From Biscogniauxia marginata (lineage: Eukaryota; Ascomycota; Sordariomycetes; Xylariales; Xylariaceae), in NCBI GenBank assembly GCA_022695795.1, contig MU404097.1:1-64000 (forward strand): a stretch of 64,000 nt of DNA, given 5' to 3'. The translations under genes and the position numbers were made by a program. This document shows, piece by piece, positions 22,565 through 34,677 of this stretch (position 1 is the stretch's first letter; the number at the start of each line of letters is the position of its first letter). The notes under the pieces are model-generated. The model ran no database searches. It worked only from the letters and a program-made list of their open reading frames with translations, and was not told the DNA's origin.

Positions 22565-24059
22565 ATGAGCTCGGCACAGGAGGTCCTCTCGGGACCGCCA
22601 GCTCCAGAACTCCTGGATGAGCGGATCTGGCTCGATGGCTGTTGGGATTTCTTCCACCATGGCCACGCGGGGGCCATGCTGCAGGCACGACAGCTCGGCA
22701 GCGAGCTGTACGTGGGCGTGCACTCGGACGAGGACATCCTGGAGAACAAGGGTCCCACCGTGATGAACCTACAGGAACGGTACGGATAGCTCCCTCCCTT
22801 CCTCGATCGCTGCTGAAGAAAGGGCCCGTTCCTCGCTAATCTCCGCTGCATTGTTTGGGGTTTGAAGTCTCGCCGCAGTGGAGGCTTGCCGCTGGGTTAC
22901 CCGGTCCGTCCCGCACGCGCCCTACGTCACCGAGTTGGCCTTCATCAGCCACTTCGGATGTAAATATGTGGTACACGGGGACGACATCACGTCCGACAGC
23001 AACGGCGAGGACTGTTATCGGTTCGTGAAGGAGGCGGGGAGGTTTAAAGTCGTCAAGCGCACGCCTAGCATTTCCACGACGGACCTTGTGGGCCGCATGC
23101 TGCTATGTACGAGGACGCACTTCATCAAGTCGTTGCGGAAGGTGTTGGCCGGCCAGGAGGGCAGCGGCACCGAGGCCGAGAGGAAGGCTGAAGGCGAGGC
23201 GATGCTGAAGCGCATTAGCCAGTATGCGACAGACGAGACCGGGAAGGACGTCGGCGTGGACGTGTATTTCTGGACCGCGTCTAACGCAGCCAAGGTTGAG
23301 GACACGGAGGAGGAGACGGGCTCTTTCCGGCAACTACTGAAAGGCAAAGGCCCGAAGCCGGGTCAGAGGGTGGTCTACGTCGACGGAGGATTCGATCTCT
23401 TCTCCAGCGGTCACATCGAGTTCCTCCGCCAGGTCGTCAAGGCTGAGGAGAGCCTCGCTCGAATAGAAGGTTGGTACGACCAACAAGCTGTGGACGAGCG
23501 AGTTGGAAAGGGCGCCGACTACGGCCCTGTCTTCGTGGTGGCTGGCGTCCACGATGACGAGGTTATCAATCACTGGAAAGGGATCAATTATCCCATCATG
23601 AACATATATGAACGCGGCCTCTGTGTCCTTCAGTGTCGGGTAAGAAATCCTGGTATAACATGGACGACCACGAGCTAAGTTTCATAATAGTACGTCAATG
23701 CTGTAATATTCGGCGCTCCATTTTCGCCGAGCAAGTCGTACCTCACGGCCTTGCCTTGGGGCACTCCCGATGCTGTGTATCACGGACCAACATCGTTCAT
23801 GCCGCTGTCGTACGACCCGTACGCCGCACCGAAGGAAATGGGCATCTTCCAGCAGATCTCGAGTCACGCATTTAGTGACGTCAACGCGGGCACGATCGTG
23901 CAGCGCATCATGAAGAGCCGGGACCTGTACGAGGAACGACAGAGGAAGAAGGGCATGAAGGCCGTGGGCGAGGCGGCGCAGCGGCACAGAGAGATATTGG
24001 AGGAGGAACAGCGCCTGAAGGAAGAGAAGATTACTTCGACGAAGCAATCATCGGTATAA
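22565..24059 (+). CDS. ECT1: Ethanolamine-phosphate cytidylyltransferase
   Basis: Makes CDP-ethanolamine from CTP and phosphoethanolamine, the rate-setting step of the Kennedy route to phosphatidylethanolamine. Exons are 22565-22779, 22868-23639 and 23691-24059, giving 451 residues, the usual length. The protein has the tandem cytidylyltransferase layout of PCYT2. The first domain has HHGH at 31-34 (WDFFHHGHAGAML) and RTPSISTTD at 136-144, in the position of the RTxGxSTT motif. The second has SSGH at 251-254 (DLFSSGHIEFL), so the first histidine of its HxGH is replaced, as in other PCYT2 second domains. The C-terminus is a charged helix. The acceptor at 22867 was preferred over a later CAG because only it restores ERLAAVEACRW. 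Confidence 0.96.
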
Positions 24060-26351
24060 GTGACTAGCCTAGTCTAATCACCGCATGAACGGGAAGAAGA
24101 AAAAAATAAAAAAGAGGCAGCATTGGTTACTTGTCATTGCATGAGCTTGGCGCCTACCTAGGAATAGGGGACTTTTTCTTTATTAAGGCGATAGATTTAT
24201 AACCTTCGACAGCCTGTGGGTTTTTTTAGAATACGATTAACCTAGACGGGCTTACCAGGGCTGTTGTATATACCTACCTCTTATAATTTCTTGAGTGGGA
24301 GAGGAAAGTATTAAAATAAATAAAATAAAGGATTGGTCGGAAAGAGTTACCTCTACCTAATGTAATTTTCACATGAACGATCTGCCTATTGATCATTTCA
24401 GCTGGAATTATTCTGCGTCCGGCGAATGGATGATTTAGTAATAAAATGATTTCCTTGGAGACATTATACATGGTGGCGCTTGATATGGCAGCATGAAGTT
24501 ATATCCCTAAATCTTCCTCGGCCGAGATCTCATGATTTTCCCATAATGAAAAGGACCTCACATGATTAGCGCCAAGTGCGAGTGATTACCAACTCCGACA
24601 AAAGTTGGAGAAGTACCGGGCTTCTGCCAAGAAGGGAAGAAGCATTGACCAAGCCACGCTTGCCACGGCGGACAAATCTCGCTGCTGCTTGGGAGCTCGG
24701 GCCACGTCTTCTAGAACAAGCAAGGAACAGTGCAGATCAGCCGGATTTCTCATTGTGCATCAGCAAATTGCTTTCACTTTATTTGCATGGCTCTCGTTTT
24801 ATAATGAGTCCAGATAAAGGGGAAGGGGGAAGGGGTTAACCTGTTGCTTCTAGAAACATCTGGAACTGTTTTACATTAAGCAAAGAATAAAATAAAATAA
24901 AGACACACAAGTCACAACTAACTCATAGCGCTTTGTTTGATCCAGATCTCCGTCGTAGGTCGGTACGTACCGAGGTATTCTACAGGAGGTAGGTGCAGTA
25001 GGTACATTAGGTACAGGCATGCGGGATGGGGGTAGGCAATCGGCAATGGTGCCTGTGCTAAGTACTCCGTACCCAGGCTACGGGAGGGAAAGCTGCAGCT
25101 AACCCGGACAGCTATCTGGTCTGTGCGCCCTTCTGGAAGGCGCGAAGAAGCTCGCAGCTGGGGAATGACATTTGAATCTGCCCCACCCCCCGTCGTTCAA
25201 TTCGATCTTTTCGAAAAGCCAAATCGAATCCCATCCATCCATCATTCCCCCCTCTTCGTCACTGTTTCTTTTTCCTCCTCGCCACGATCATAACCGCATC
25301 AGTTTGTTGTAGACAAGACAAGGCCCTCCTCAGGAAGACACATATCTCTCGGCCAGAATCCTACTATCCCTGTTCTTCCGTACATAATTGGGGAAGTGGT
25401 CGTGGTGTTGTTTCTCCTCTACGTCTTGAAAGAAATAACGTATTCATTTCAATCAATTGCATTATCCACACACGGACACCCAAAGGAGTCGCCGAATCAA
25501 TCAATCACCTGTTGCCCCTCCACCATCTCATCTCTCTGTCTCTGTCTCTGTCTCCGTCTCCTCACCTTATCGTACCGTACCGTACCGTACCTATACTGCC
25601 TGCAGAAACCGACTGCTGTGTTTGACGGGCTGGACGGTTTTGCCCAATCACTGAGTAAGTGACGCACTTGTAATTCTTTATCTGCCCTCAGCTGTCTCGC
25701 TCCGGTGTCTTACTTTTTTCTCTCCATGCCACCCACTGCCTGTTACACATCCAGCCTTGTCTATCCTATCATCACTTGTCCCCGGGTCCCCATACCGTTC
25801 AAGCCGTTCTTCTATTCCCCCTTCGGCTGCTTCTTTCCCGCTTCCAGGGACTTCTATCTGGCTTGTGCAACGCACTCGCCCACTCTTATTACATGCCTTG
25901 TCTCTCCTTGATCACCGCCTTGCCCGTGCTCTCGCCCTCGCCATACCTTGCCCCCTACCTCCGTTCTTTAGCGCCCTCCCAATTTCCTTCCATCAAGCAA
26001 CATTGGTAAGGCGCCGTCGGCTAACCCCAGCTGGCCAGCCTAGTAGCATCGACCTACATAGAACTTGGCGTCATATTTCAGCACCCAGGCCAGCTCGCAC
26101 ACACCCCCTGGGAAGGAACTCTTGCCTCAGGTACACTTGCCTCTCTCAGCCTTCATCTTTCTTCTTTATGCTCCCCCCCAAGTCACCATCACATCACGAA
26201 TATCCCCTCGTTATCCTGCTGCTTTTTCTACCCGTCTGTGTCCCCGTCTCTCGTCTCTGCCTCTAGACTTCTCTCCATCAACTTGTTGTTCAGACATCAC
26301 ATTTGCTACCGCGTCCTGTCTCCCCTCTCCCTAACCCCATGAGTTTTCATC
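24060..26351. promoter_or_regulatory. Long upstream region and probable leader of pkaR
   Basis: A 2.3 kb region between two plus-strand genes. It holds AGGTAGGTGCAGTAGGTAC near 24990, a CGTAC tandem at 25571-25590, and a strongly pyrimidine-rich stretch from about 25480 to 26340, probably promoter and 5' leader of the kinase subunit gene. A short ORF starts at 26339 and overlaps the pkaR start. The open frames near 24576-24839 lack family signals. Confidence 0.5.
25571..25590. repeat. CGTAC tandem, four units
   Basis: Four exact CGTAC copies upstream of pkaR. Confidence 0.85.
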
Positions 26352-26425
26352 ATGGCTCTACCCTATACTTACCAGAAAGAAATAGAGTCTCTCTCGAGAC
26401 TGGTTCGTCGCGAGAAACCGTCTGA
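26339..26425 (+). other. Upstream ORF overlapping the pkaR start
   Basis: An ATG at 26339, 13 nt before the main ATG and in another frame, opens a 28-codon ORF ending at TGA 26423-26425. Its context is weak (C at -3), whereas the main start has A at -3 and G at +4. Ribosomes would have to bypass it by leaky scanning if the transcript starts upstream. Confidence 0.5.
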
Positions 26426-27799
26426 TATCCTTCAATTTTGTTCCAACTACTTTCTCCGTCGTCTTGCCGACGAACGCGCATCATACTTTACCTCAGTCAT
26501 AGTGTCACCGCCAAGTCCTCCTACCATGTCCGGAACCACCTTCACGAGCCCCTTTGCGGCTAATTCAAACCCCTTCGGCAATGATGGAACTAGGTCCGAG
26601 TCTGGTGGTACGCCGTCTGGGGAACTGCTGAACGTGATCGAAGAGGATGAGAACGACACAATCACGTCGCCCACAACCCCTTCCTTCGGCTTCTCTAACC
26701 ACTCGAATTCCACGTTCCATATCCCGTTCGGTGGAGACGCGGCCTTGGATGGGCTGCCATCTGCCATGAGAACCCCTCCAAACCCGGACAGCTATCCAGC
26801 CCAGTACAACTTTGGTCGTCGCACGTCTGTCTCGGCGGAATCGCTAAAGCCAGTGGCCGACAACAATGACAACTGGACGCCGCCATCATACCCCAAAACT
26901 CAGGAACAGCTGGGAAGACTAAAGAAAGCGATCGAGGGTAACTTTCTATTCAGCCACCTAGACGACGAGCAGAACGCGCAGATCCTAGGGGCTTTACAGG
27001 AAAAGCCAATTCCGGCCAAAGATATCAAGGTACGTAAGGGCTTTAAGGGATAGCCTACAAGTGGTTCATACGTTAACTTTTGTTGTGTCGCTAGGTTATC
27101 ACACAAGGTGACGCAGGAGACTACTTCTATATTGTTGAGAAGGGTTCTTTCGATGTGTACGTTAATGATAGCGGGGCCCTGCAACCTGGGCCGGAGGGCA
27201 TGGGCAACAGAGTAGGCACTATCCAAGCCGGAGGCTCGTTCGGTGAACTAGCCCTCATGTATAACGCGCCCCGGGCCGCCACGGTTGTTTCTGCCGAGTC
27301 CGGTTGTACATTATGGGCCCTCGACCGTGTCACGTTCCGCCGAATCCTGATGGAGTCCACGTTTGCGCGCCGACGGCTATACGAGAGGTTCCTGGAGGAA
27401 GTGCCGCTTCTGTCTTCGCTTACCCCATATGAGCGATCAAAGATTGCCGACGCGCTAGAGACGCTGAAGTTCCCTGCTGGCCACACGATCATTAAGCAGG
27501 GCGATATCGGCCAGTCGTTCTTCCTGGTTGAGTCCGGAGAGGCTGATGCCTACATTGACAACAAGCCGCAATCGGTCAGACATTATAAGAAGGGTGATTT
27601 CTTTGGAGAGCTTGCGCTATTGAACGACGCACCACGAGCCGCCAGTGTAATCAGTTCTACGGAGGTGAAGGTGGCCACGTTAGGCAAGCGCGCATTTGCC
27701 AGACTCCTCGGACCTGTTGAGGGTATCATGAGAAGGACCAAATATGTAGGCGTCAAGTCAGGGGTTGAAGATATGGATCCTCTCCATGCAGCAACTTGA
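26352..27799 (+). CDS. pkaR: cAMP-dependent protein kinase regulatory subunit
   Basis: Holds the PKA catalytic subunit inactive until cAMP binds. Exons are 26352-27029 and 27095-27799, giving 460 residues. The N-terminal dimerisation/docking helix pair spans about 1-42 (YQKEIESLSRLVRREKPSDI). A Ser/Thr/Pro-rich linker leads to the inhibitor site RRTSVS at 156-161, with a phosphorylatable Ser/Thr as in fungal and type II subunits. Two cyclic-nucleotide domains follow, with phosphate-binding cassettes FGELALMYNAPRAATV (about 275-290) and FGELALLNDAPRAASV (about 396-411). Both retain the key Glu and Arg, so both sites should bind cAMP. The ATG has a strong context and is preceded by an overlapping short ORF. 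Confidence 0.97.
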
Positions 27800-28361
27800 T
27801 AAGCTATACGTTTTTAGGAGATGGATGGGACTATGAAGCGGAGGATTGCAAGGTTTAGGGCGGCTGTTTGTTTGTCCCTAGTAAAGAACAGGGACAGTCA
27901 TTTGTGGGGTTTTTTATCCTCTCTTAATCTGGTGGAGGAGGCGTTCTTGGGATTACCCTCGTTTGTGCTGTTTTGTGTAGGCATTCTCCACGATAGTCAA
28001 TGATACCGCACCCAATTCATTAGCATAATTAATTGACATGGTCATTCCACATCCTTTTACCTTTGTGTGTGATTGAATCTTAGGTACTCATATTAGAAGA
28101 ATTAACAGTCTTAAGTTTAGCTACTTGGTATTATTGCCCTCTCTAGGTATTCTTCGTTATAGTCCCATGTTCCCTTTTAATCACAACGGTAGTCCAAACT
28201 CCTCCGAACTACGCTTATCTCTCTACCTGGTCCTTTGCCGGTATCCTCTGAGACTTCGTGTTTCTTTATTTTCTTGCATCTTTCTACCCTCTAGACTTAA
28301 ACTCCTGCCCAGTTTCGCCTCATCCCCTTCATCCTGAAATCTTTTACACCCATCCATCCGT
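27800..28361. other. Convergent spacer between pkaR and SPF27
   Basis: 3' flanks of two convergent genes. No gene is recognised. Confidence 0.5.
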
Positions 28362-29176
28362 TTATTCTTTCATCTCAGTCTCTCCACCATCACCAGCACC
28401 AGCACCATCAGCACCCTCGCCACCCCCCAACCCCCTCCGCCTCTCGAGAACCTCCCTCCGGACCCCCTCGGCGGCGACCTCGACCTCGAGCACGCGGCCG
28501 ACGCCCCTCCGCCAGGCGTCGGCGAGCGAGGCCAGCTCGCCGGCGGCGGCGTCCTGGGCGCGGCGGCGGTCCAGGTTGACGAGGTCGACCCCGCGCCGGG
28601 CGGCGGCGAGCTCGCGCTCGAGGGCGGCGAGCTCGGCCTCGGCGCGCCAGTTGGACACGAGCCAGGCGTTCCTGCCGTACTCGGAGAGCAGCGAGAGGTG
28701 GGCGGCGCGCGAGGACAGGTACGAGAGGGAGGCGTAGGCTTGGGGGAGCAGGGCGTGTAAGGAGGAAGGAGATTGGGGGGATGAGGGGGATGAGGGGGCT
28801 TCGTAGCGCGAGAGGTCGATGCCGGTCCCGGGGGGAGGGGGTCGGCCCGAGGCGATGCGGGAGAGCTCCGCGGCGAGGAGGGGGGTGAATTTGGGTTCGT
28901 AGGGGGGTGGGAGGGTGGATTGGGGGGATGGGGATGGGGAGGAGGAGGAGGAGGAGGAGGAGGAGGAGGAGAGCTCGGCGTCGATGAGGGATTGGGCGGA
29001 GGCGCGTTCGGTGGGGGTTGGTTCGGGGTCGATGTCTGTTGGGGGGAGTTTCTGTTAGTTTTTAATTGTTTTCTTGGTGGGATTGGGATTGGGATTGGAA
29101 TGATACGGAGTGGGTGAGCGAACGTACAGGGTAGGGACTCGTGGACGGTGGTCCGAATGGAAGTGGAAGACGACAT
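28362..29176 (-). CDS. cwf7: Pre-mRNA-splicing factor SPF27/BCAS2 (Cwf7) family
   Basis: A small coiled-coil subunit of the Prp19 (NineTeen) complex, which acts in spliceosome activation. Exons are 29176-29128 and 29035-28362, giving 240 residues. The first ~60 residues carry YIDPEPTPTERASAQSLIDA and a run of serines encoded by a TCC microsatellite (28938-28973). The conserved part reads YASLSYLSSRAAHLSLLSEY, then YGRNAWLVSNWRAEAELAAL, then an Arg/Glu/Ala-rich helix with VDLVNLDRRRAQDAAAGELA, which is the BCAS2 pattern of paired heptad helices. The tail is Gly/Asp/Glu-rich. The family is assigned from pattern, not alignment. Base composition is very GC-rich. Confidence 0.82.
28938..28973. repeat. 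GGA microsatellite encoding poly-Ser
   Basis: About eleven GGA units on the plus strand, read as TCC (Ser) on the coding strand of the SPF27 gene. Length changes would alter the serine run without a frameshift. Confidence 0.9.
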
Positions 29177-30099
29177 GTTTGCGGGTAGTCTTGGGCCCTC
29201 CCCTTTTCTCTTTCTTTCTTTTCTTCTTTCTTTTTGCTCCTGTTACGTTGCGGCTGTGTAGAGTCTAGGCGGTCTGTCGTTTTGTTGGAAGTGTAGATAG
29301 AGGTAGATTTATTATGTAGTCGCGGAGTTTTTGGTCAGTCGGTTTATTTATCGTGGGATGTCGATGTCATAGGCCTTCTCGAATGGGCCTAGAGAGATGG
29401 TGGTCTGGCGACGAGAATTGGCAACGTTGTTGTGTATGCGAAAAGCTGTATAGGTTGTAGGTCATATATGGATGTGTGCATGTATGGACCTTACATATGC
29501 ATAACGCATCACGCGACGATAGCTTGCTTTCGGTTTCTCATTCGAGAATTCGTTATCGCGCGTTATCAGTGCATATGAAAATACGCCAGCTGGGCGCATC
29601 TGACGGACAGGCAAGCGCTGCAAGCTTTCCATTAAGCTTTTTCTTACTAAACAAGAAGAGAATAGTGGGGAACGGGGAACTAGCTAGGGGAGAGCTTCGA
29701 CCAATGACGTACAATCAGAGTCACATACACGTCTTCCAATTCCCAGTAAGAACGGGGCTGAATCATCAAAGGTAACAATAAATTTGGAATCTTCCATCTC
29801 TTCTCTTTTTTCTTGATGTAGAAAAGTAGACCACGCTACATATCATATGGTGCCGGCATTCTCGAGGCTTGTGTAGATTGGAAAAGTTGTAAAGATAGGA
29901 AAATCGCTCTCGATTTCGAAACAATCTCGGCAATATCTCGACCTAGTGAACATCCATCCGCCATCACGGCTCCCGCAGTTTCCCCATCATTGAGAAGACG
30001 AGTCCCCATGAGTGAGGGGTCATCAGCCGCCCACGCTCGCTGCCTCACGAGGCTATACTTTAAGGCTTCTACAGCTCGATTGGGGGTTCCATAGTCGAG
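29177..30099. promoter_or_regulatory. Shared promoter region of SPF27 and ceramidase
   Basis: A 920 nt divergent spacer with a T/C-rich stretch near 29200-29235. No gene is recognised. Confidence 0.5.
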
Positions 30100-32867
30100 A
30101 TGCCGGATGCCGACATCGCCGTCCCCGTCGCCGATGAGAAGGCCGGCCCTTCGTTACCGCAACTCCACCAACAGCCACGACGATATCGGCCTTCGTGCGG
30201 CACGACCGCAGCATTAATCTTCGTTGTACTGTTTATACCTATATTTGTATTCCTTGTAACAATAGATACAGAAGACCTAAAGCACAAGCTCAGTCTCTGG
30301 TCGGGCCTGGGAGTAGAAGACGATGGCGAGGTGTGGGGGACACCGCCGGTTCAGGGGGACGAATATCTGATTGGTGTCGGAAAGGCAGATATCACCGGGT
30401 AAGTTCGTTACAGAACGGATATACGACCTTCTGATGAACTAACGGACCGTCAAATAGTCCTTGTGTCGAGATCAACATGATGGGCTATGCTGATCCCAAG
30501 CAAATTGGAACGGGTCTACGACAGCGATTATATTCACGCGCCTTTATCGTCGCTGATCCTGCCCATCCTGCCGATCGATTCGTCTACCTCGTTCTTGATA
30601 CCCAATCTGGCGATACGGCAGTTAGGTATGGGATCTTATCTGGACTTAAAGAGCTCGGGGTCGGTTACGCCGAATACGGTCATCACAATCTGGCAGTGAC
30701 CGGCACTCATTCACACTCTGGCCCCGGAGCTTGGCTGAATTACCTCCTGCCTCAAATCACGAGCAAAGGCTTCGACCAACAGAGCTATCGGGCTATCGTG
30801 GATGGTGCTCTCCTGTCTATTCGCCGAGCCCACGAGAGCCTCTCCCCGGGATATCTAAGTATAGGGTCGACCAAAGTCTATGGGGCAAACATCAACCGGA
30901 GCCTCTTTGCGTACCTAGCAAATCCCGAGGAGGAGCGTGCTAGATACAATATCAGCACCGAGGATGATGGGTCGGTGGAGAAAGATTTGACCCTACTCAA
31001 GTTTCAACGAGCCTCGGATGGCAAGAATATTGGCGTGCTAACCTGGTTTCCAACACATGGTACCTCGGTCCTTGGCAACAACACCCTCATCTCTGGCGAC
31101 AACAAAGGAGTAGCTGCATACCTATTTGAAAAGAGTGCCATAGCCGACGAGACTGCCGCTGAAGGCTTTGTAGCTGGATTCTCACAGGCAAGCGTGGGCG
31201 ATACCAGCCCCAATGTTCTTGGGGCATGGTGCGAGGATGGTACAGGTCAGATGTGCAGTTTCGAGAACAGCACCTGCAGCGATGGGAAAACCCAAAAATG
31301 CCACGCCCGTGGTCCTCTATTCAGAGCCAACGACGAGGGGTCTTCGTCGTGCTTTGAAATTGGTAGGCGCCAGTTCGAGCCCGCCAGGGAATTATACGAT
31401 CTATTGAACCATACGCCGAATCCTGTTCGCGGGAATTGGGTCAAATCCTTCCACACGTTTCACAACATGTCTAACTATCAATTCCAGCTCTCAAACGGAA
31501 CACAAGTCATGACATGCCCTGCTGCGTTGGGATATTCCTTTGCAGCCGGAACCACTGATGGTCCTGGGGCTTTTGATTTTACCCAACATGATGGCGATTC
31601 CTCAACCACTTCGCCAGTGTGGCGCGTAGTCTCTGGTATGCTCAAGGACCCGACGGACGAGCAGATTGCGTGCCATGGCCCAAAACCTATCCTACTCGAC
31701 GTTGGTGAGATGCACAGCCCGTACCAGTGGACACCCAACGTGGTAGATGTCCAAGTCTTCCGCGTTGGCCAATTAGTTATCATCGTCAGCCCAGGTGAAG
31801 CGACAACCATGGCCGGTCGGCGTTGGAAGGATGCAGTGGGCAGCGAGATCGCAACGCTGTTTGCGGACGAATCATCTGGCTCTGTGGCACCCGCCGTCGT
31901 TCTCGGCGGACCTGCGAACAGCTACACACATTACATCACCACGGAAGAGGAGTACAGGTGAGTGCATGCATATTCCTTTCTCGGCTCCGGTTTTCTTGAA
32001 TCACAAACCTCGTATTGGGCGTTGCGGTTCTCGTATCATGCACCAATTGCGCCTCCTCATCATCACATCAAAGATCGTCGCTCGTACTTGATACGCACAT
32101 TAGCATTCTCAAAATGGGCTGATGAGCATTCATAAGCCATCTGTGATGCCGATCTTGCCAAGGCTTTGTTTTTCGTTACATGAGATCACACTTTGTTACG
32201 AGGCTAACAGGATTCTGGTCACAGCATCCAGCGGTATGAGGGTGCTAGCACACTGTACGGACCACATACCCTTGCCGCTTACATCAACGTCACTCTATCC
32301 CTGATTCCCTACTTGAGCTCTTCGGTAAGCACTCGACCGCCGAGGGGACCTGAACCTCCCGACAACAGCAATCGAAGTTTGAGCTTCATCCCTGCTGTAG
32401 TACGGGATGCACCGCCTCTCTTCAAAAGTTTTGGCGACGTTGTACAAGATGTCGAGAAAGTATACCGCAGAGGCGAAGCTGTGACCGCGAAGTTTATAGG
32501 GGCCAATCCAAGAACCAACCTGCGGCTTGAAGGGAGTTACGCAATTGTCGAGAAACTCATTACTAGCAATTCCCGAGGTGCCAACGGGCCGGAAGCGGAT
32601 GAGCTAGTTAAGGGGCGCAAGCAGGGGGATGCTCCTCAGGAATGGCAAGTTGTGCGAGACGACCAGGACTGGCATCTCGTCTTTCGATGGCGCCGCACCA
32701 GCGAGCTCCTGGCTCTCAGTGAGGCCGAAGTCACATGGGAGATAGAACCCTGGGCTGAACCGGGAAGATATAGGCTCAGGTACTTTGGTGACGCGAAAAG
32801 CTTGGCAGGGGAAATCAAGCCGATCGAAGGTACGAGTGGTGAATTTGAGCTTGTCGAGGAGCACTAA
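30100..32867 (+). CDS. Neutral ceramidase with N-terminal membrane anchor
   Basis: Hydrolyses ceramide to sphingosine and fatty acid. Exons are 30100-30398, 30458-31957 and 32225-32867, giving 813 residues. A cytoplasmic-like tail of ~33 residues is followed by one hydrophobic segment (TAALIFVVLFIPIFVFLVT, about 36-54), which looks like a signal anchor. The catalytic part has NLAVTGTHSHSGPG (zinc-binding histidines, 177-190), an IGVLTWFPTHGTS stretch, and the nucleophile motif NTLISGDNKG with Ser312. The C-terminal region carries PPDNSNRSLSFIPAVV and the immunoglobulin-like domain of the family (FGDVVQDVEKVYRRGEAVTA). Several NxS/T sites suggest luminal or extracellular exposure. Intron 2 (267 nt) is long for this genome. 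The acceptor at 32224 was chosen because it restores YSIQRYEGASTLYG. Confidence 0.95.
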
Positions 32868-33908
32868 GGATATATCGGTGCCCCTGGGCCGCATTAGAAG
32901 TTAAGGACTATCATTTGAGTCCAATAGGCAAGAAGGCCGAGAAGTCAAGGTTGTACGACTAGATTAGTTGGCCGGTTCCGAAGGCAGAAGTAATTGGATT
33001 AAGGTTTTTGATCGGGATAAATATTGGCAGGTCTTCGGCGTTGGCGTAACTCTTTTTGAACTCGGGCTTGCTTACACCAGTTTTACTACTAAACTTAGGT
33101 GGTGCCGTAGATCCCACAACCGGTTCAGTTAAGGGGGGGGGCGAAAAGTAGGAAGAGAGGTTCAATAAACACAGAGCCACAAGGGCGACTTCACAATATG
33201 TAACCTACTAGGGGTTGTGTAGACGGAAAGCTTCCTGGCAGAATGATAGCTTTGATCACATCAGATAGATGGGGAAGAAAAAAAGGATGATGAGACTTCA
33301 CAGATAGAGTGATAGTTGATAAATTCGACGAGGAAAAAAAATCAGATCGATATTATTCGTTTACTTCCCACTTCCCCCTCAAAAGTAGAACTGACCAAGT
33401 CCTCCTGCTAAGTTTCTAGAAGTATATCTACTCTTTAGTATGCTCCTTAATAAACACACTAATGAAAAAAATAAATAAAAAATAAAACCTCTCTTTGCCT
33501 CTTCATCTCTGCCCTTCGTCCCTTCATGTTATATATGTTATATATACTGTGAAAAAAAAAAAGCGTTCCAAGAAATCCCTTCTTATCCCCATGCATCATA
33601 TAATGCATATGATGGTGATGCAAAAAGACATAAAAGTAATTTAAATGGGATGTCACTTAACCACTCACCCAACCACCCCCCTTTCCTTCCCTTTCCACTG
33701 CACTATAAACTCCCGATCAAGGTTCCCATTTCTCCTCCTTTCTTGGGGATGATTTGAAAGGGGAGAAAAAAAAATTAGGGATAATAAGGGAAATATAAAT
33801 GACAGGCGAGGAAGTATGTATGTATGCGTGCGTGGTGGTGTAAGTGAGGGCGGGGTATCAAGAAATTAAAAAAGAATTTGGGGGGAAATGAAGAAGTGTA
33901 GAGGAATA

Positions 33909-33930
33909 GATGGATGGATGGATGGATGGA
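33909..33930. repeat. TGGA tetranucleotide microsatellite
   Basis: About five GATG/TGGA units. Confidence 0.85.
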
Positions 33931-34357
33931 TTGGTAGAATAAAGATGAATAAATCAATGAGAGATGAGAAGAAATGAGAATCGAGATTTGTCTCCAAAGG
34001 GAAAAAAAAAAAAAGTAAGTTTGGTACGAGGATGCAAAAAGGGGGTTATGAATTCCTTCCCTTTTCCCCCAAACTCCGAACCCCTTTTCTTTTCTGTCTC
34101 TCCGTCTAGATCTAGACGAAACAAGGCGTTAGACGAAGCGTGCATGTAAAGACGAGAATGCTTCCTTCCGAGGGTTTAACTGGGGGTTTTTTTTTTTTTT
34201 TTTCACTTTCACCCTTGCTGGGGGAAGTCCGTAACAGTAGGGTGAAGTGTTTGTCAGACACTGGACTTTATCCTCCCTCACCCCCACGGAAGTGAAACCC
34301 TCTGTGCGCGGCTATACGCATGCATTTAAGCGCCACGAAAAGAAATCCTCGGTGGCA

Positions 34358-34383
34358 GTGGTGGTGGTGGTGGTGGTGGTGGT
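34358..34383. repeat. GTG trinucleotide microsatellite
   Basis: About eight GTG units in the ceramidase/glutaminase spacer. Confidence 0.85.
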
Positions 34384-34677
34384 TGCGGGCGTACAGCAGG
34401 AGAAGAGAGAAGCCAGGTCCCGAAAACTCTCTTGTACGGTCAAGCGAGGGAAGCGAAATCGAATCCAGTCGGAAAAGAGGGGGTGGAAGGGGGGGGGGTT
34501 GGGTTCGGTTCGGTCTCCTGTCCTTTTCCCAACTCAATCGCCATCCTATCCCATCTCAAGAGTCCATTGAGGAGGAGGGGTGTATTCATAAATAAAATGA
34601 TAACCCTAAACTCTAAAAAGGAAAAAAAGCCCAATTCCAACTCCGAAAGCCAAAAAGAAAATAGGAGACACAAGAAA

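Larger units (their letters stand above)
32868..34677. other. Convergent spacer between ceramidase and glutaminase
   Basis: A 1.8 kb spacer rich in simple sequence: poly(A) near 33549, TGGA units at 33909-33930, poly(T) near 34187 and GTG units at 34358-34383. The overlapping open frames around 34247-34595 are low-complexity and not credible genes. Confidence 0.5.
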
